From Aquisalibacillus elongatus (GTDB lineage Bacteria; Bacillota; Bacilli; Bacillales; Alkalibacillaceae): a DNA stretch of 64,000 nt. The number at the start of each line of letters is the position of its first letter. Positions within the stretch are counted from its first letter, which is position 1. A model generated the notes under the pieces. That model made no database searches. It saw only the letters and a list, made by a program, of their open reading frames with translations, and was not told where the DNA came from. The translations under genes were made by a program, and so were the position numbers. This document shows, one piece after another, positions 8,536 to 17,903 of this stretch. The DNA lies in NCBI RefSeq assembly GCF_003843875.1, contig NZ_RKRF01000012.1, positions 110,145 through 174,144 of the forward strand, read 5' to 3'.

Positions 8536-8760
8536 AATAAAAAACTCGCCTCTAATTTAGAGACGAGATCACCCGTGGTACCACTCTTATTGTTCATAAC
8601 AGAACCAACTTCAATCACTGTTAACGGGCATGACCCGGCCACACCTACTAACTATTCAGGTGGCTCCTCAGAAGTGCGGTTCACCTTGATGCGTCTACCA
8701 GGCTCACACCCACCCTAGCTCGCTAAAAGACCCTACCAAAGCTACTCTCTTCCTCATAGG
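8536..8760 (-). promoter_or_regulatory. T-box leader of argS
   Basis: Read on the minus strand, the leader begins near the AGTA-containing segment (GAAGAGAGTAGC, about 8752-8741). It carries the T-box sequence AGAGTGGTACCACGGG at 8587-8572 and ends in the hairpin CTCGTCTCTAAATTAGAGGCGAG plus U-tract (8566-8536). The T-box pairs with the hairpin 5' arm in the antiterminator. A plausible arginine specifier is CGC at 8693-8691, in the stem I 3' side before AUCAAGGUGAA. The T-box call is firm and the specifier assignment is inference. Confidence 0.9.
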
Positions 8761-8779
8761 ACTTAAGATATTAGACATT

Positions 8780-8808
8780 ATTATATACAACTTAGAAAAA
8801 TTTAGCAA
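8780..8808 (-). promoter_or_regulatory. Sigma-A promoter of the argS T-box transcript
   Basis: TTGCTA (8808-8803) and TATAAT (8785-8780) are separated by 17 bases on the minus strand. Initiation would fall a few bases before the T-box leader. Confidence 0.75.
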
Positions 8809-8822
8809 ACTTATTTATTAAA

Positions 8823-9194
8823 CTAATTTCGCCAAAAACTCGTATGTTCGGCCTTATCCTCTATATTAAACTCAATCATCTTTTCAAGTAGAGAGTAATT
8901 CAAATCACTTTTCCAAGGGATTCGAATAATTTGTTTAGTGTAATCATAACCCGCTTTCTTTATATCCTCTTCTAAATGTTTAATTGTAACAGCTTCTGGC
9001 GCGACAGACATATGTTTTTTAGCCACACTAAAAGCAATAATAAATGTCCCATGATCTGTATACATCGGTTGATTCCACTTAATTGCTTTTTCTAGTTGTG
9101 GATATTTATGATCAAGCCAATTAAATATTTCTTCTAAACGCTCACGGTGCGAGGTTTTTTCAATATTGGCTAAAAATTCTTCAAAGGTTTCCAT
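8823..9194 (-). CDS. Frataxin-like iron chaperone (Fra/YdhG family, DUF1801)
   Basis: A 123-residue protein matching the length and motifs of the DUF1801/YdhG family: EKAIKWNQPMYTDHGTFIIAFSVAKKHMSVAP, then a C-terminal IRIPW segment. B. subtilis YdhG (Fra) has a frataxin-like fold and hands iron to Fe-S and haem assembly. Family membership is clear; the role in this organism is inferred. GGAGGA precedes the ATG. It appears to be a single gene upstream of, and on the same strand as, argS. Confidence 0.8.
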   Translation of the reverse strand: METFEEFLANIEKTSHRERLEEIFNWLDHKYPQLEKAIKWNQPMYTDHGTFIIAFSVAKKHMSVAPEAVTIKHLEEDIKKAGYDYTKQIIRIPWKSDLNYSLLEKMIEFNIEDKAEHTSFWRN

Positions 9195-9247
9195 ACCGAT
9201 TCCTCCTATGAACTACATTATTATCTAATTATGTACACCAATGTCAT

Positions 9248-9766
9248 TCACTTTCTGTGAGCTCCCCTCTGATCTTTCATATCAAATAATAGATGAATCA
9301 AGGAATGGTAGTACGGCAAAAATAAACCTTCTTCAATTTTTGATAGAATGACATCTTTAGAAGCCCACTTTACTTCTTGAACCTCCTCAGATGGTATAGG
9401 TAAACTAGGAAGTTCAACTTCTGTCCTCACAATAAAAATATCATCAAAACCATTCTCAAAATTGATAGTTAAGGAAGGACGTTGATTGGCCAAATTTAGC
9501 TCATACCCTAATTCTTCTTTTACTTCACGTTCAGCTGCTTGTTGAGGATCTTCACCAGCAATCGCACTTCCGCCAACTGTTAAATCCCACATATTCGGCC
9601 AATGGTCACGATCTGATTGCCGTTTTTGAATAAGCATTTCACCTTTTTCATTAAAAAGGCAAACATGCACAACTAAGTGGTAATCACCACTTTCAAAAGC
9701 ATCTCCACGCCTTAATTGCCGATTCGTTCTGTTACGTTGTTTATCATAGATATCCCAGATTTCCAA
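9248..9766 (-). CDS. NUDIX hydrolase (IPP-isomerase-like subclass)
   Basis: A 172-residue protein with an intact NUDIX box (GGSAIAGEDPQQAAEREVKEELG, about residues 64-86), including the REVKEELG metal-binding helix. The N-terminal MEIWDIYD and the overall layout resemble the isopentenyl-diphosphate-isomerase-like NUDIX proteins of Bacillus that are usually annotated only as hydrolases. The substrate is unknown. The start is TTG at 9766 with AAAGGGG upstream. Confidence 0.85.
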   Translation of the reverse strand: MEIWDIYDKQRNRTNRQLRRGDAFESGDYHLVVHVCLFNEKGEMLIQKRQSDRDHWPNMWDLTVGGSAIAGEDPQQAAEREVKEELGYELNLANQRPSLTINFENGFDDIFIVRTEVELPSLPIPSEEVQEVKWASKDVILSKIEEGLFLPYYHSLIHLLFDMKDQRGAHRK

Positions 9767-9933
9767 TTTTATTCCCCTTTCTATATCAGAAAACTTAATT
9801 CCAAAAGTAATGGCCTCTATTAAAAATATTGTTCTACTAAGTTAATAACTTAAATATAACTGCTTCTTGCACTTATATCATAGCACATTGGAGGTGTGTT
9901 TCACCCATTTCCATTTTATCGACTGGAAAAATT

Positions 9934-9967
9934 AAAAAAGAGCAAATCTCATTGGATCTGCTCTTTA
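9934..9967 (-). terminator. Terminator of dus
   Basis: AAAGAGCAGATC / GATTTGCTCTTTTTT inverted repeat just beyond the dus stop, with a U-run on the minus strand. Confidence 0.85.
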
Positions 9968-9971
9968 TTAT

Positions 9972-10955
9972 TTAACGAACCAGTTGTTTGTAATTGCTTG
10001 CATAGGCATCTAGCAATTCACGTACTTCATCAGTCGACTCCGTGCTCATCAGCCTGTTTCTTAGTTCACTTGCCCCACGAAAACCTTTGACGTAAATCTT
10101 AAAGAATCGGCGGAGTGGTTTAAAGATTCTGGGCTCAAGTTCTTCTGAATATTTATCATGAAGGTCGAGTTGCAAGCGCAAGAGATCAAGCAATTCTTCA
10201 CTTGTGTGCTCCTTCTTCTCTTTTTCAAACGCAAAAGGATTATGGAAAACGCCACGACCAATCATGACACCGTCGACACCATATTGTTCTACGAGCTCAA
10301 GTCCCTTCTGCCGATCTGGAATATCTCCATTAATTGTTAAAAGTGTATGAGGCGCCACTTCATCACGGAGTTTCTTGATTTCCGGAATCAACTCCCAATG
10401 GGCTGGTACATTACTCATTTCTTTTTTCGTACGTAGATGGATGGAAAGGTTCACAATGTCCTGTTCCAATAGATGGCGCAACCAATCATGCCACTCGTCC
10501 ACTTCTGTATAACCCAGTCTCGTTTTAACGCTAACAGGTAGACCACCGGCTTTTGCCGCTTGAATAATATCAGCTGCGACATCCGGGCGACGAATAAGGC
10601 CGCAACCTTTTCCTTTCGTTGCCACGTTCGGCGCCGGACAGCCCATGTTAATATCAATTCCACGATAGCCCATCTCAGCCATTCCGATACTCATTTCACG
10701 GAAATATTCAGGCTTATCTCCCCAAATATGAGCCACAATTGGTTGTTCGTCTTCCGTAAACGTCAAACGTCCGCGTAAACTATTTCTACCTTCTGGATGA
10801 CAGTAACTTTCTGTATTTGTAAACTCTGTAAAAAACACATCCGGTCTAGCCGCTTCACTAATCACATGCCGAAAAACGACATCCGTCACGGCTTCCATTG
10901 GCGCAAGCACAAAAAACGGCTTTGGTAACTCATGCCAAAAATTTTCCTTCATCAT
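9972..10955 (-). CDS. dus: tRNA-dihydrouridine synthase
   Basis: A 327-residue FMN-dependent TIM-barrel enzyme that reduces uridine to dihydrouridine in tRNA. It starts with the LAPMEAVTD flavin-binding motif (about residues 17-25). It has [18 protein letters not shown] (about 100-117), which includes the catalytic cysteine of the Dus family, and KTRLGY and the phosphate-binding MIGRGVF near the C terminus. B. subtilis has a comparable yfjN gene next to an RNA uracil methyltransferase gene (yfjO), the same pairing seen here. Which U positions it modifies cannot be told. Confidence 0.9.
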   Translation of the reverse strand: MMKENFWHELPKPFFVLAPMEAVTDVVFRHVISEAARPDVFFTEFTNTESYCHPEGRNSLRGRLTFTEDEQPIVAHIWGDKPEYFREMSIGMAEMGYRGIDINMGCPAPNVATKGKGCGLIRRPDVAADIIQAAKAGGLPVSVKTRLGYTEVDEWHDWLRHLLEQDIVNLSIHLRTKKEMSNVPAHWELIPEIKKLRDEVAPHTLLTINGDIPDRQKGLELVEQYGVDGVMIGRGVFHNPFAFEKEKKEHTSEELLDLLRLQLDLHDKYSEELEPRIFKPLRRFFKIYVKGFRGASELRNRLMSTESTDEVRELLDAYASNYKQLVR

Positions 10956-11057
10956 GCTCAGAACCCTTTCATTTGAAATCTATATCAAGTGTAAATCAAA
11001 CAAATTTTTTACCACTATATAATGTAATAGGAATAGACCATAAGTGCAAGGGAATAG

Positions 11058-11099
11058 AACTAGAAAATAATACAAGGCCGCATCTATTATTTTCTAGTT
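11058..11099 (-). terminator. Hairpin overlapping the 3' end of the RlmD-like gene
   Basis: Arms AACTAGAAAATAATA (11058-11072) and its perfect complement (11085-11099) flank a 12-base GC-rich loop. The stop codon lies inside the 3'-most arm. No clear U-tract follows, so it may act as an RNA end stabiliser rather than an intrinsic terminator. Confidence 0.55.
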
Positions 11100-12532
11100 A
11101 GAAGAGTCACCGCTTCAATATGACTCGTCTGCGGGAACATATCTACAGGCTGAATCTCTTCCACCTTGTAGCCATTTTTGGACAAATATTTTAAGTCTCG
11201 CACTTGTGTCTCAGGATTACACGACACGTAGACGATTCGCTTTGGCTTAAGTTTAGCTAAGCTTGATAAAAATGCTTCATCGCTTCCGCTTCTTGGCGGG
11301 TCCATAAATACGACATCTACATGGTCATTGTGTTTTGCCATCTGCACCATGAACTCTCCAGCGTCAGCTTGATAAAACCTAGCATTTTTGATGCCATTAC
11401 GTTTTGAGTTGCGAATGGCGTCACGAACTGCACCTTTATTAAGCTCTATCCCAATAACATTACCAGCTTTCTGACTTGCTACGAGGCCGATTGTACCTAT
11501 TCCACAATAAGCATCGACTACCGTTTCTTCACCAGAAAGATCAGCCAGTTCAATGGCTCTAGAATATAACTTTTCAGTCTGGACTGGGTTGATTTGATAA
11601 AAAGACTTCGCCGAGATTTCAAACTCCAAGCCACAAAGCGTGTCGATAATCGTTCCTTTGCCAAATAAAACTTTCTCCTGCTCACCCAGCACCATACTGT
11701 CATTTCGGTTATTGATGTTCAGCAGGATGGTCGTAATCTCGGGGTGGTCTTTTCTTAAGGCTTTGATGAAATTATTTTTACCCTTAAACATAGGAGATGC
11801 AGCAACTAGTACGACCATAATCTCCCCACTTTGTTTACCGACTTTGACCATGACATGACGCAAAAAGCCTTGTCCTGTATCTTCGTCGTAAGGCTGCAAC
11901 TTAAAGGACTTCGCCAGCTGTGTCACCGTTTGAATTATCTTATCTGCTTTCTGATCATGAATAATAGAGCCGTCCATTGGTATAATCCGATGCGAATTAG
12001 GTGCGTAAAGTCCGCTAATAATCTGTCGCTTTTTATTCAAGCCGAATGTCATCACATTTTTATTACGATAATCAAACGGGTGGTCCATCGTAATAATCGG
12101 TTTCGCCTTACCAAAAGGCTTCATCAGATTATCAACGACTTTTTGTTTAAAACGAGCCTGAGCCTCATATTTCATATGCTGAATCTGGCAGCCACCACTC
12201 TCGTGATCCTTAAATGGTGGTTGAACTCGATCATCTGACGTCTGAATCAATCGTTTCAGCTCCGCATTGAAATAACGACCTTTCTTAATAATCTGCACTT
12301 CTGCTTTTTCACCAGGTAACAAGTTTGCAACTTCAAGTTGCTTACCTTCCCACTCAATTAAACCTTTACCTTCACTCGAAAGGCCTCTACACGTAAATTC
12401 CGCAGTGACACCTTTCTTACTTTGTTGAGGTCTATTATTCGGGTTGGCTTTAAAGTTTTTAGACTTCCCTTTTGGCTGAGACTTTGGTTTATTATTCGAT
12501 TTTTTATATCCACGATCTTTTCTTTTTGTCAT
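11087..12532 (-). CDS. RlmD-type RNA (uracil-C5) methyltransferase lacking the Fe-S cysteines
   Basis: A 481-residue SAM-dependent uracil-C5 methyltransferase, YfjO-like, with a basic, low-complexity N-terminal tail (about residues 1-40). A TRAM domain follows, then the catalytic domain with VVDAYCGIGTIG (SAM site), FMDPPRSG, and VSCNP holding the nucleophilic cysteine. In the second paralogue in this window the Fe-S site reads CDVFYKCGGC; here the same place reads KDHESGGC. The fourth cysteine is missing too (MDGSI against MDTCP), so it should not bind a 4Fe-4S cluster. The ATG at 12532 is preferred over the GTG 33 bases upstream. It lies next to dus, both RNA-modification genes. Confidence 0.85.
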   Translation of the reverse strand: MTKRKDRGYKKSNNKPKSQPKGKSKNFKANPNNRPQQSKKGVTAEFTCRGLSSEGKGLIEWEGKQLEVANLLPGEKAEVQIIKKGRYFNAELKRLIQTSDDRVQPPFKDHESGGCQIQHMKYEAQARFKQKVVDNLMKPFGKAKPIITMDHPFDYRNKNVMTFGLNKKRQIISGLYAPNSHRIIPMDGSIIHDQKADKIIQTVTQLAKSFKLQPYDEDTGQGFLRHVMVKVGKQSGEIMVVLVAASPMFKGKNNFIKALRKDHPEITTILLNINNRNDSMVLGEQEKVLFGKGTIIDTLCGLEFEISAKSFYQINPVQTEKLYSRAIELADLSGEETVVDAYCGIGTIGLVASQKAGNVIGIELNKGAVRDAIRNSKRNGIKNARFYQADAGEFMVQMAKHNDHVDVVFMDPPRSGSDEAFLSSLAKLKPKRIVYVSCNPETQVRDLKYLSKNGYKVEEIQPVDMFPQTSHIEAVTLLTRK

Positions 12533-12728
12533 AAAACACGACCTAACTTTCCATATACTTGACACTCCATTATAAACTACCCAAAGCCGGTCGTAAAATG
12601 TATAGTAACAATTGCTGCCCCAAGTAATTTTAAATAAAAATTCACTGGTAGAAATATCTAATTCTAAAAGGGGTTGGTAATTTTTTGTCGAAATAAGTTA
12701 AATCAGGATAGTTTGTCGGAGGGGTACA

Positions 12729-13577
12729 ATGAATAAGGTATTTAACGATGCAAAAACAAGATGGCTATTAATGTGGATTATTCTTTCAATTATAGGTTGT
12801 TTAATTCTATTCCACCTATTTTTGATTCCATTTGAGTTAAGACCTGTCCTAATTTCTCTTGTGGTCACTTATATTGTCCCAATGTTATGGTTTAATCAAA
12901 AACTTAAAGATTATGGGTATCACCTTAAAATATATTTAAATCGACCATCTACTAGATATAAGCCAACAAGTATACTTAGTTTTATTGCTTTTTTAATACT
13001 GATTAGTTACGGAGCTTTTAGCATCGTCGTCGTATTTATTTGGAGCATACTGCCTGATGAAATTCGGACAATCGTTTTAGAAACACCAATAGAAGAACCG
13101 AGTTTATTCGTGATGATAGTAGATCTTTTACTAATCATCATTATTGCGCCTATTGTTGAAGAATTTTTGTTCCGTGGATTTTTACTTGGACGCATGAGTC
13201 ATAAATTTGGAGTTGGAAAAGGGATCATTATCTCTTCTATCTTATTCGGGCTCTTACATGGCCCCGATTTTATCGGCGCCACCATATTTGGAATTATACT
13301 ATGTATAGTTTTCATTAAAACTGGAAGCTTAATTTTACCTATAATTCTACATATGGTTTACAATATTGCGGTTTTAATCTTTGAGTACTTTCTACCTTAT
13401 CAAGATGCTGGCACGACCGTCCAAGAACCAAATACGACAATCTTGCTTATAACAGGAATTCCTACATTTATTGTTGGTACAATTTGGTTTATCTATTATA
13501 TGAAAAATAATTGGTCACAGGTAAAAGAACAGGGGATTCCTGCAGAGGATCGCAATATAAGAAGAGCAGAGGGATAA
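12729..13577 (+). CDS. CPBP-family intramembrane metalloprotease
   Basis: A 282-residue integral membrane protein with about seven helices. It has the three CPBP (CAAX protease/bacteriocin-processing, Rce1-like) motifs: EEFLFRG (EExxxR, about 140), FGLLHG (FxxxH, about 175) and HMVYN (HxxxN, about 208). These motifs form the metal site in Rce1 homologues. The target is unknown; bacterial members handle peptide maturation or bacteriocin immunity. GGAGGGG precedes the ATG. The gene is on the plus strand between two minus-strand methyltransferase genes and has its own terminator. Confidence 0.85.
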   Translation: MNKVFNDAKTRWLLMWIILSIIGCLILFHLFLIPFELRPVLISLVVTYIVPMLWFNQKLKDYGYHLKIYLNRPSTRYKPTSILSFIAFLILISYGAFSIVVVFIWSILPDEIRTIVLETPIEEPSLFVMIVDLLLIIIIAPIVEEFLFRGFLLGRMSHKFGVGKGIIISSILFGLLHGPDFIGATIFGIILCIVFIKTGSLILPIILHMVYNIAVLIFEYFLPYQDAGTTVQEPNTTILLITGIPTFIVGTIWFIYYMKNNWSQVKEQGIPAEDRNIRRAEG

Positions 13578-13595
13578 CTCCTTCTGCTCTTTTTT
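13562..13595 (+). terminator. Terminator of the CPBP protease gene
   Basis: AGAGCAGAGGG and CTTCTGCTCT pair across the stop codon region, followed by TTTTTT. Confidence 0.85.
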
Positions 13596-13622
13596 ACTGG
13601 TATACAATTCTTGATTGATAAG

Positions 13623-14999
13623 TTACACCTGCCAAACCAACTCCGTCACACTCTCAATATGACTACTCTGAGGGAACATATCGACGGGTTGGACTTGCTT
13701 GGTTACATAGCCGCCGTCCGCAAATTGTTTGAGGTCACGGGCTAGCGTTGACGGGTTGCATGAGACATAAACAATACGATCGGGTTTCATGTCGATCATG
13801 GCTTGGATGAGTTCTTCTTCTAAGCCTTTTCGTGGTGGATCGACGACGATGACGTCTGGCCTTAACCCTTGCGAGCGCCACCAGGGCATGACTTTTTCGG
13901 CTTGTCCGACGTAGAATTCTGCGTTATCAATATGATTGCGTTTGGCATTGTCTTTAGCATTATCAACAGCTTGTGGAACGACTTCGACGCCGTAGACTTT
14001 CTTTGCATGTTGGGCTAAAAATAATGAAATGCTTCCGATGCCGCAGTAGGCGTCGATAACTGTTTCACTACCGCTTAATTTCGCAAAATCCAACGCTTTC
14101 TGATACAGTTTTTCGGTCTGTTCAGGGTTCACTTGATAAAATGAGTGCGCAGAAATCGCAAATTCTAAGTCACCGATTTTATCGATAATGACATCTTCGC
14201 CCCAGATCGTTTTGGATTCTTTGCCCATAATAACACTCGTGCGGTTAGGGTTCAGATTCTGGACGACACCTTTAATATTTGGATTAATGTTACGAATGCG
14301 TTCAATCAGTTCATTTTTCTTCGGAATGTCTTTCGTGCGTGTCACAAGGACGACCATTAATTCGCCAGTATGATAGCCTTCACGCACAACGATATGACGA
14401 ATCACGCCACGGTGGTTTTCCTCATCGTATGGCTCAATGCCTAGTTCGTCGATTATATCTCTAATTTCTCGAAAGACCTCGTCAGCACCTTCATTCAACA
14501 CTGGGCACGTATCCATATCGATGATGTGGTGGCTTCGTTGCTGATAAAAACCTGTGATCACTTTGCCGTCACGTTTACCGACTGGAACCTGGATTTTATT
14601 TCGATAGCGCCACGGGTCTTCCATGCCAATGACAGGATGAACTGGTACATCAGGCATGTGCGCAATTTTATGCATGACATCCTGGACTTGTTTTTGCTTC
14701 ATTTTAAGCTGTCGTTCATATGTCATATGTTGAATCTGGCAGCCGCCGCATTTGTAAAAGACATCACAAGGTGGCTCGATTCGGTCTTCACTTTCTTCAA
14801 TAAGCTCAACTAATTTTCCAAAAGCTAAATTTTTCTTCACTTTAACGATTTTGACTTTAGCTTTCTCACCTGGTAAGCCATAAGGGACAAACACAGGATA
14901 GCCATCAATCTTGCCAACGCCGTTACCCTCATGCGTTAAGTCGACAAACGTTAAATCTATGTAATCATTCTTTTGAACAGGTGCTGCTTGTTTCGCCAT
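13623..14999 (-). CDS. rlmCD: 23S rRNA (uracil-C5)-methyltransferase RlmCD
   Basis: A 458-residue methyltransferase with an N-terminal TRAM domain (about 1-70). It has an intact 4Fe-4S motif CDVFYKCGGC (about 78-87) with a fourth cysteine in MDTCP, then VIDAYCGIGSISLF, VVDPPRKGLEE and the catalytic VSCNPSTLARDL. In B. subtilis the orthologous yefA lies next to dgkB, as here, and this clade methylates U747 and U1939 of 23S rRNA. AAGGACGG precedes the ATG. It retains the cluster that the 11087-12532 paralogue has lost. Confidence 0.9.
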   Translation of the reverse strand: MAKQAAPVQKNDYIDLTFVDLTHEGNGVGKIDGYPVFVPYGLPGEKAKVKIVKVKKNLAFGKLVELIEESEDRIEPPCDVFYKCGGCQIQHMTYERQLKMKQKQVQDVMHKIAHMPDVPVHPVIGMEDPWRYRNKIQVPVGKRDGKVITGFYQQRSHHIIDMDTCPVLNEGADEVFREIRDIIDELGIEPYDEENHRGVIRHIVVREGYHTGELMVVLVTRTKDIPKKNELIERIRNINPNIKGVVQNLNPNRTSVIMGKESKTIWGEDVIIDKIGDLEFAISAHSFYQVNPEQTEKLYQKALDFAKLSGSETVIDAYCGIGSISLFLAQHAKKVYGVEVVPQAVDNAKDNAKRNHIDNAEFYVGQAEKVMPWWRSQGLRPDVIVVDPPRKGLEEELIQAMIDMKPDRIVYVSCNPSTLARDLKQFADGGYVTKQVQPVDMFPQSSHIESVTELVWQV

Positions 15000-15082
15000 T
15001 ATAATCCGTCCTTCTTCTAAGTTCTGTTCATATTATACGTGAAAGCCACATGATAAATAAAGTAAGAGTCTTTTTAAACCAA

Positions 15083-15112
15083 AATAAAGAGGCCTACATC
15101 TGTAGACCTCTA
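15083..15112 (-). terminator. Terminator of dgkB
   Basis: AGAGGCCTACA/TGTAGACCTCT stem overlapping the dgkB stop, followed on the minus strand by TTTATTTT. Confidence 0.75.
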
Positions 15113-16006
15113 TTCGACTTCATCTTTAGGTAAGAAAAACTCTATATGTTTATGAAGAACTTCGAATGTTCCTGGCAAATGACCACCAAACTCGCCATCT
15201 AAGTTGAGTTGCATCGTGTCTTCAGGCGTGACTTTAATTTTATTAGCATGAACGTAAATAATATGCTCATCTTCAATATGCTGGCCACGTAAAGCCTTAT
15301 TAGCAAGTAAAACTAATTCTGCAAGGTTTAATTTCCTCATAATAAGTAAATCAAAGTAGCCATCATTCATCGTGGCGTGTGGTGCGAGCTTCTCAAAGCC
15401 GCCGACTGAATTAGAATTTGAAACTAAAAAGAGCATAATCTCATCTTCAAAGACTTCACCATCGTATTCGATTTTGACATTTGTTGGCTTTAAAGAAGGA
15501 AGCATCTCAATACCTTTCAAATAATAAGCCAACTGGCCGAGCACGGTTTTTAGTTTACTTGGTACTTCGTATGTTAACTCGGTTAATTTCCCGCCACCTG
15601 CAATATTCATGAAGTGATGATCATTCACTCGTCCAATATCTAGTTCTTTCGTAAACCCTTCAATAATAATGTCCAAAGCTTTATGAATATCACGTGGTAC
15701 ACGGATGGCGCGTGCAAAGTCATTCGTTGTCCCCATTGGTAGGATTCCGAGTTTTGGACGATGAACAGCCCTTGCCATTCCATCGACGACCTCATTGACT
15801 GTTCCATCCCCACCTGCTGCAATGATTATATCGAAACCACGCTCGCACGCTGCTTGGGCAGCATTAGTTGCACAACCTTCCCCTGTTGTTGCGTGAGCTG
15901 ATGCTTCATAACCTGCTTTCTCTAATTTTTCTAAAACGTCAGGAAGAGCTTTTCGCATCGCTTCTCGACCGGACGTTGGATTATAAATCACTCGAGCTCG
16001 TTTCAT
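15110..16006 (-). CDS. dgkB: Diacylglycerol kinase (soluble, DgkB type)
   Basis: A 298-residue lipid kinase that phosphorylates diacylglycerol released during lipoteichoic acid synthesis, returning it to phosphatidic acid. It shows the nucleotide-binding GGDGTVNEVVDG (about 65-76), LPMGTTNDFARA (about 93-104) and the C-terminal DGEFGG of the DAGK/YegS family. B. subtilis has dgkB (yerQ) between gatCAB and yefA, the same order as here apart from the intervening VOC gene. It is cytoplasmic and membrane-associated by family knowledge. Confidence 0.92.
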   Translation of the reverse strand: MKRARVIYNPTSGREAMRKALPDVLEKLEKAGYEASAHATTGEGCATNAAQAACERGFDIIIAAGGDGTVNEVVDGMARAVHRPKLGILPMGTTNDFARAIRVPRDIHKALDIIIEGFTKELDIGRVNDHHFMNIAGGGKLTELTYEVPSKLKTVLGQLAYYLKGIEMLPSLKPTNVKIEYDGEVFEDEIMLFLVSNSNSVGGFEKLAPHATMNDGYFDLLIMRKLNLAELVLLANKALRGQHIEDEHIIYVHANKIKVTPEDTMQLNLDGEFGGHLPGTFEVLHKHIEFFLPKDEVE

Positions 16007-16080
16007 TCTCTCACCTTCTGTCTATATTGCTATATCTAAATACAAGCATACTCCTAGTTAGGAAAAATTGGAAGAGGGTA

Positions 16081-16449
16081 TTACGTCCACTCCAAAATTT
16101 CAATACGATTACCAAATGGATCGTTTACATAAATACGATTGGCGCCTGGGAGCTTGTCGTCTGCTTGATAAGCAATATCCTGTTGGTCGAGGTGATGCAT
16201 AAGCTCTTGTAGTCCGTTTATTTCTAGTGCTGGATGTGCTTTTCGTGCTGGGTTAAACGGATCCTCAATTCCGATATGAATTTGAATGTCACCACGTTCA
16301 AACCAAACGCCTCCATTTTTCTTAAGGGCTTCTGGTTTCTCTACTTCCTCAAAGCCTAATCCTTCAATGAAAAATGCTCTTGCTTGATCTTCTGTCCCTC
16401 GTGGTGCCGCTAGCTGTACATGATCGATTTGTTTAAATGTAAAACCCAT
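16081..16449 (-). CDS. VOC-family (glyoxalase-like) protein
   Basis: A 122-residue protein with paired beta-alpha-beta-beta-beta modules. It carries likely metal ligands: His in QIDHVQLA, His/Glu in the middle (IHIG, LEIN), and the final NRIEILEW glutamate. The layout NRIYVNDPFGNRIEILEW is the typical VOC C-terminal signature. Substrate unknown. ATG 16449 is used because GAGAGGAG lies nine bases upstream; the ATG at 16458 is too close. It lies between gatB and dgkB on the same strand and may be read through from the gat operon. Confidence 0.8.
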   Translation of the reverse strand: MGFTFKQIDHVQLAAPRGTEDQARAFFIEGLGFEEVEKPEALKKNGGVWFERGDIQIHIGIEDPFNPARKAHPALEINGLQELMHHLDQQDIAYQADDKLPGANRIYVNDPFGNRIEILEWT

Positions 16450-16472
16450 CCCCAGCATCTCCTCTCAAGATT

Positions 16473-17903
16473 TTATCGTTGATCCAATTCTTCTAATAAA
16501 ATTTTGTTAACCATTGGTGGGTTAGCCTGACCTTTTGTCTTTTTCATCACTTGGCCAACTAAGAACTTAATAGCACGGTCTTTTCCGTTTTTATAATCAG
16601 TAATGGATTGTTCATTTTCGTTTAGGACTTCAGTGATAATTTCACGTAATTGTCCTTCGTCTGAAATTTGAACAAGTCCTTTTTCCTTAACGATTTTTTC
16701 AGGATCGCCGCCGTTTTCAAGTAACTCTGTGATGACTTTCTTGGCAAGCTTAGATGATAAGGTACCTTTTTCAATTAGCTCAATCATTTTTGTAAGGCTT
16801 ACAGGGGTTAATGATAAGTCTTTTAATTCAACTTGTTTTTTGTTCATATAAGCTGAAATGTCACCCATGAGCCAGTTTGTTGCCTGCTTAGGGTCCCCAC
16901 CTTGATCAATCGTCTCTTCAAAGAAATCGGACATTTCTTTTGTATTCGTTAGTACCATCGCATCATACTCATCGAGACCTAATTCGTTAATATATCGTTT
17001 GCGACGAGCATCTGGTAGTTCTGGAATCGACTGACGAACGCGCTCTTTCCACTCATCATCAATGTGAAGTTTGACTAAGTCTGGCTCAGGGAAGTAACGA
17101 TAATCATCCGAACCTTCCTTAACGCGCATTAAAATCGTTTCTTTTGTCTTTTCATCAAAACGTCTTGTTTCTTGTAAAATTTCTGCGCCTTTGCGTAACT
17201 CTTTTTCTTGGCGTTTTTCTTCAAATTCAAGACCTTGACGGACGAAATTGAATGAGTTTAAGTTTTTAAGCTCCGTCTTTGTACCGAACTCATCTTGTCC
17301 AATCGGACGTAGTGAGATGTTCGCATCACAACGAAGCGAGCCTTCCTGCATTTTTACGTCTGATACGCCCGTAAACTGAATGATGTTACGTAGCTTTTCT
17401 AAGTACGCATACGCTTCTTCAGGTGTGCGCATATCAGGTTCGGATACAATTTCAATTAACGGTGTGCCTTGACGGTTGTAGTCCACAAGTGAGTAACCGT
17501 CATCACCGTGCGTTAATTTACCCGCGTCTTCTTCTAAGTGTAAACGCGTGATACCGATACGTTTTTTCTCACCGTTTACTTCAATTTCGATCCAACCGTT
17601 TTCACCGATCGGCTTGTCAAACTGAGAAATTTGGTAAGCCTTCGGGTTGTCTGGGTAGAAATAGTTTTTACGGTCAAATTTCGTATCTGTTGCGATTTCA
17701 CAATTCAGTGCCATCGCTGCACGCATTGCATAATTAACCGCTTCTTCATTTAAAACTGGTAATACGCCCGGATAACCTAAGTCGATTGGGTTCACGTTTG
17801 TGTTTGGTTCATCACCAAACATATTTGAACTCGGGCTGAATATTTTAGATTTTGTCTTTAATTCAACGTGTACTTCTAAACCAATCACGGATTCAAAATT
17901 CAT
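16473..17903 (-). CDS. gatB: Aspartyl/glutamyl-tRNA amidotransferase subunit B
   Basis: A 476-residue GatB that binds misacylated Glu-tRNA-Gln (and Asp-tRNA-Asn) and activates the acyl group with ATP before amidation. The N-terminal [17 protein letters not shown] and [15 protein letters not shown] blocks are diagnostic, and the C-terminal tail is the GatB/YqeY tRNA-binding domain. Its ATG overlaps the gatA stop (TAATG). The organism is therefore expected to lack a glutaminyl-tRNA synthetase, as is usual in Bacilli. Confidence 0.95.
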   Translation of the reverse strand: MNFESVIGLEVHVELKTKSKIFSPSSNMFGDEPNTNVNPIDLGYPGVLPVLNEEAVNYAMRAAMALNCEIATDTKFDRKNYFYPDNPKAYQISQFDKPIGENGWIEIEVNGEKKRIGITRLHLEEDAGKLTHGDDGYSLVDYNRQGTPLIEIVSEPDMRTPEEAYAYLEKLRNIIQFTGVSDVKMQEGSLRCDANISLRPIGQDEFGTKTELKNLNSFNFVRQGLEFEEKRQEKELRKGAEILQETRRFDEKTKETILMRVKEGSDDYRYFPEPDLVKLHIDDEWKERVRQSIPELPDARRKRYINELGLDEYDAMVLTNTKEMSDFFEETIDQGGDPKQATNWLMGDISAYMNKKQVELKDLSLTPVSLTKMIELIEKGTLSSKLAKKVITELLENGGDPEKIVKEKGLVQISDEGQLREIITEVLNENEQSITDYKNGKDRAIKFLVGQVMKKTKGQANPPMVNKILLEELDQR

